This document shows positions 5,952 to 7,706 of a DNA stretch of 7,706 nt, piece by piece. Location: NCBI GenBank assembly GCA_029933495.1, contig JAOZOC010000144.1, forward strand, positions 1-7,706, in the 5' to 3' direction. Below the pieces are notes generated by a model. It made no database searches. It worked only from the letters and a program-made list of their open reading frames with translations, and was not told where the DNA came from. Both the position numbers and the translations under genes were made by a program. The stretch's first letter is position 1. Every line of letters starts with the position of its first letter. The DNA comes from Bacteroidales bacterium. GTDB lineage: Bacteria; Bacteroidota; Bacteroidia; Bacteroidales; JAADJA01.

Positions 5952-6596
5952 ATGAAAATATTAAGTAAGTATTTAATTGTTATAATAGCTCTTCTGCTGG
6001 TAATTCCATTTGAATCATCCGCTCAGGGGAAAATTGAAATATCACCGTTTGGCGGCTATATGTTCGGAGGACGAATAAGGGTTTATGAAGGCGAACTCAG
6101 AATAAGCGATAATGGAAATTACGGTTTGGCAATAAGTAAAGAAATAAGACCGGATGTTCAGGTAGAGTTTTCGTGGAACCAGATGCAAAGCAACGCTACT
6201 TTCAGACCAAATTACGGATATGAGGATTTTGCAAGAACATTCGACGTTAATGTTAACTATTTCCAGCTAGGCGGTATCTGGGAGATGGATATGAATAAAG
6301 TCAAACCTTACGGGCTGTTTTCAATGGGTGCAACCTGGTTTGATTCCAAAGTAAATGATATTGATGATGCCGTACGTTTCTCGGTTGCACTTGGCGGCGG
6401 TGCCAAAATCTGGATATCCGACATAATTGGCATAAGACTTCAGGGAAGATTCCTGATGCCTATGTACTTTAATGGTGCAGGAGTTTTTTGCGGTATCGGA
6501 ACAGGTGGTTCGGGATGTAGTGCAGGTATTAGTACAAGTTCAACAATTTTGGAAGGCGACTTTACAGCCGGCCTGATATTCAGATTTGGAAAATAA
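5952..6596 (+). CDS. Small outer-membrane beta-barrel protein (214 aa)
   Basis: The ATG at 5952 gives signal peptide 1-24 (hydrophobic IVIIALLLVIPF, then ESSA) and Gln25 at the mature end. The remaining 190 residues read as alternating strands: IEISPFGGYMFGGRIRVY, NYGLAISKEIRPDVQVEFSW, YFQLGGIWEMD, KPYGLFSMGATWF, RFSVALGGGAKIWI, GIRLQGRFLMPMYF and terminal GDFTAGLIFRFGK. This fits a small OMP_b-brl-type barrel. The last loop (about 176-198) is Gly/Ser/Thr-rich and holds the only two cysteines of the protein, Cys180 and Cys189, which could form a disulfide at the cell surface. The gene begins 16 bp after the preceding barrel gene, so both are almost certainly one transcript. It converges on the MscS gene, with 25 bp between the stops. 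Function beyond outer-membrane location is unknown. Confidence 0.78.
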   Translation: MKILSKYLIVIIALLLVIPFESSAQGKIEISPFGGYMFGGRIRVYEGELRISDNGNYGLAISKEIRPDVQVEFSWNQMQSNATFRPNYGYEDFARTFDVNVNYFQLGGIWEMDMNKVKPYGLFSMGATWFDSKVNDIDDAVRFSVALGGGAKIWISDIIGIRLQGRFLMPMYFNGAGVFCGIGTGGSGCSAGISTSSTILEGDFTAGLIFRFGK

Positions 6597-6608
6597 GTTT
6601 TAAAAACA

Positions 6609-6636
6609 GAGCCGGTAGGTTTTATACTGCCGGTTC
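6609..6636 (-). terminator. Candidate terminator at the end of the MscS gene
   Basis: Arms at 6609-6618 and 6627-6636 pair around a CCGG core with an 8-nt loop. Read on the minus strand, eight of ten positions pair and the stem is followed by TGTTTTTAAAA, suiting the MscS transcript, whose stop (6622-6624) sits in the loop. Read on the plus strand all ten pair using two G-U wobbles, but no T-tract follows, so it would be weaker for the barrel genes. Confidence 0.45.
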
Positions 6637-7706
6637 ATCATCATTATCGGGTCTAATCTCTTTCTTTGTTGTTTTACTCTTCTTTGAGGTTATATTCTTA
6701 TCATCCTCTTTCTTTGTCCAGGGAAAAATAGTAGCCTGAACCGTTGGATCGAAGCTTTTAATATGAAGATCATGTTGCGAGAACGGTATTTCAATACCGG
6801 CCTCAATAAGAGCATCGTATATATTCATTGCAACCTCACTCTGGACTGTTAGTCCTGAATCAAAAGTTGCCCAGAAACGTATAGTAAAGTTTAAAGAGCT
6901 GTCACCAAAGCCGTCAAAAGTTGCCCAGGGCTTAGGATTCTTCAGCACACTGGGGTGTTCATTAGCGACCCTGTAAATCAATTCCAGAACTTCATGCGGG
7001 TCTGTACCGTAAGCAGTTCCAACCTTTACAATCCGTCTTCTTTTCCTGTCAGACAGGGTCCAGTTGATAACATCATTTGAAATCAGGTTACTGTTTGGCA
7101 CAATCACCTCAGCACCATCAAAAGTCTTCACTGTACTGGCACGAACTCCAATATCTTTTACTTCACCCATTAGGAGCCCCACTTCAATAGTATCTCCGGC
7201 CTGTATAGGCCTTTCAAATGATAAAATAAGGCCGGAAATAAAGTTAGCTACAATATTTTGCAATCCAAAACCAATACCAACACCAAGAGCACCGGCGATC
7301 AGGCCAAACTGTTTAAAATCAACACCAGCTGACTCGAAAGCAACATACAATCCATAAGCAATAATTGCATAACTTATCACCTTAATAATAGCATCAGGCA
7401 CACCACGCGGTAATACAATACGAGGAAAGACCTCCTCAGAAAGAATAACAGAAATAATTTTTGACAGTGTAAATGTAACAATCAATACAAGAAAGAAAGT
7501 AATAATTCCTTCGAAAGAAATTGAGACCGGCCCTATCTCCCAATTTGTTTTGAGTGCATCGCCAAACCAAATAGCGATAGGTTTCCATAGCCCAAAGTAC
7601 CCGAATGTTATTTTGATCCACAAATATGATAAATAAATTATAATCGTCTGGCTGGTACGCTTTTTAATTAGCTCAAGATGGTTATTGATTATATTAACCG
7701 ATAGCA
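6622..7706 (-). CDS. MscS-family mechanosensitive ion channel (partial, N-terminus beyond right edge)
   Basis: This is an inner-membrane channel that opens under membrane tension to release solutes during hypo-osmotic shock. The frame is open from the stop at 6622 to the last base, giving 360 visible residues. The first possible start inside (TTG at 7623) is probably not real, because the 27 codons before it are also open and read plausibly (ELIKKRTSQTIIIYLSYL). Visible helices lie at about 65-89 and 105-125. The pore-lining TM3 is unmistakable at 133-163 (FGLIAGALGVGIGFGLQN and on, with small-residue Gly/Ala packing), followed by FERPIQAGDTIEV. The beta domain GVRASTVKTFDGAEVIVPNS (186-205) and the C-terminal IPFSQHDLHI (306-315) are classic for the family. 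A 30-residue charged Lys/Asp tail closes the protein. The missing N-terminus probably carries more helices, as in larger MscS relatives. The sequence is too divided between subfamilies to give a gene symbol. Confidence 0.93.
   Translation of the reverse strand, partial: LSVNIINNHLELIKKRTSQTIIIYLSYLWIKITFGYFGLWKPIAIWFGDALKTNWEIGPVSISFEGIITFFLVLIVTFTLSKIISVILSEEVFPRIVLPRGVPDAIIKVISYAIIAYGLYVAFESAGVDFKQFGLIAGALGVGIGFGLQNIVANFISGLILSFERPIQAGDTIEVGLLMGEVKDIGVRASTVKTFDGAEVIVPNSNLISNDVINWTLSDRKRRRIVKVGTAYGTDPHEVLELIYRVANEHPSVLKNPKPWATFDGFGDSSLNFTIRFWATFDSGLTVQSEVAMNIYDALIEAGIEIPFSQHDLHIKSFDPTVQATIFPWTKKEDDKNITSKKSKTTKKEIRPDNDDEPAV

Noticed and set aside
7064..7621. Frames overlapping the MscS gene (plus 7064-7357 and minus 7436-7621)
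   Set aside because: They are shadows of the channel gene, whose protein motifs are unambiguous in its own frame.
1..7706. tRNA, rRNA, CRISPR array, insertion sequence, toxin-antitoxin or phage genes
   Set aside because: I looked on both strands and saw no cloverleaf, spaced repeats, terminal inverted repeats or matching protein motifs.

Overview
The window looks like a piece of a Bacteroidota chromosome, probably from the Bacteroidales/Marinilabiliales side, although the rank below phylum is a guess. It is AT-rich. Starts mostly lack a Shine-Dalgarno sequence. Matches to the Bacteroidota -7 promoter element (TAnnTTTG) lie just upstream of several genes. All five predicted signal-peptidase-I substrates place a Gln at or next to the expected cleavage site, the Bacteroidota 'Q-rule' pattern. 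Eight of the nine genes encode envelope proteins and the ninth is a sulfotransferase. No tRNA, rRNA, CRISPR array, insertion sequence or integrase was seen.

Layout. Positions 1-3556, all on the minus strand and read right to left: a sulfotransferase (2402-3556), a FadL-like outer-membrane beta-barrel protein (901-2370), a small four-helix membrane protein of the DUF2214 type (354-800), and the N-terminal part of a family-3 solute-binding protein that runs off the left edge (1-296). A divergent intergenic region (3557-3730) separates these from a plus-strand block: a DUF4136-type lipoprotein with a very aromatic central segment (3731-4396), a 197-residue beta-barrel (4425-5018), a strong intrinsic terminator (5065-5101), then two more small beta-barrels (5171-5935 and 5952-6596). 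A convergent minus-strand gene for an MscS-family mechanosensitive channel (6622-7706) runs off the right edge, open to the last base.

How the genes fit together. The plus-strand block is two short transcription units of secreted or outer-membrane proteins with no enzyme among them, consistent with structural or surface roles. The sulfotransferase and FadL-like gene are 31 bp apart on the same strand and could form a pair that modifies and moves a hydrophobic compound. That is inference; no substrate can be read from the sequence.

Best leads: a run of nine G residues inside the FadL-like gene, where gain or loss of one base would truncate the protein (a candidate phase-variation switch); a 28-residue Lys/Arg/Glu-rich tail behind a beta-barrel; the aromatic repeat segment in the lipoprotein; and corrected starts for several genes. 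I saw no defence system, mobile element or clearly undescribed pathway.
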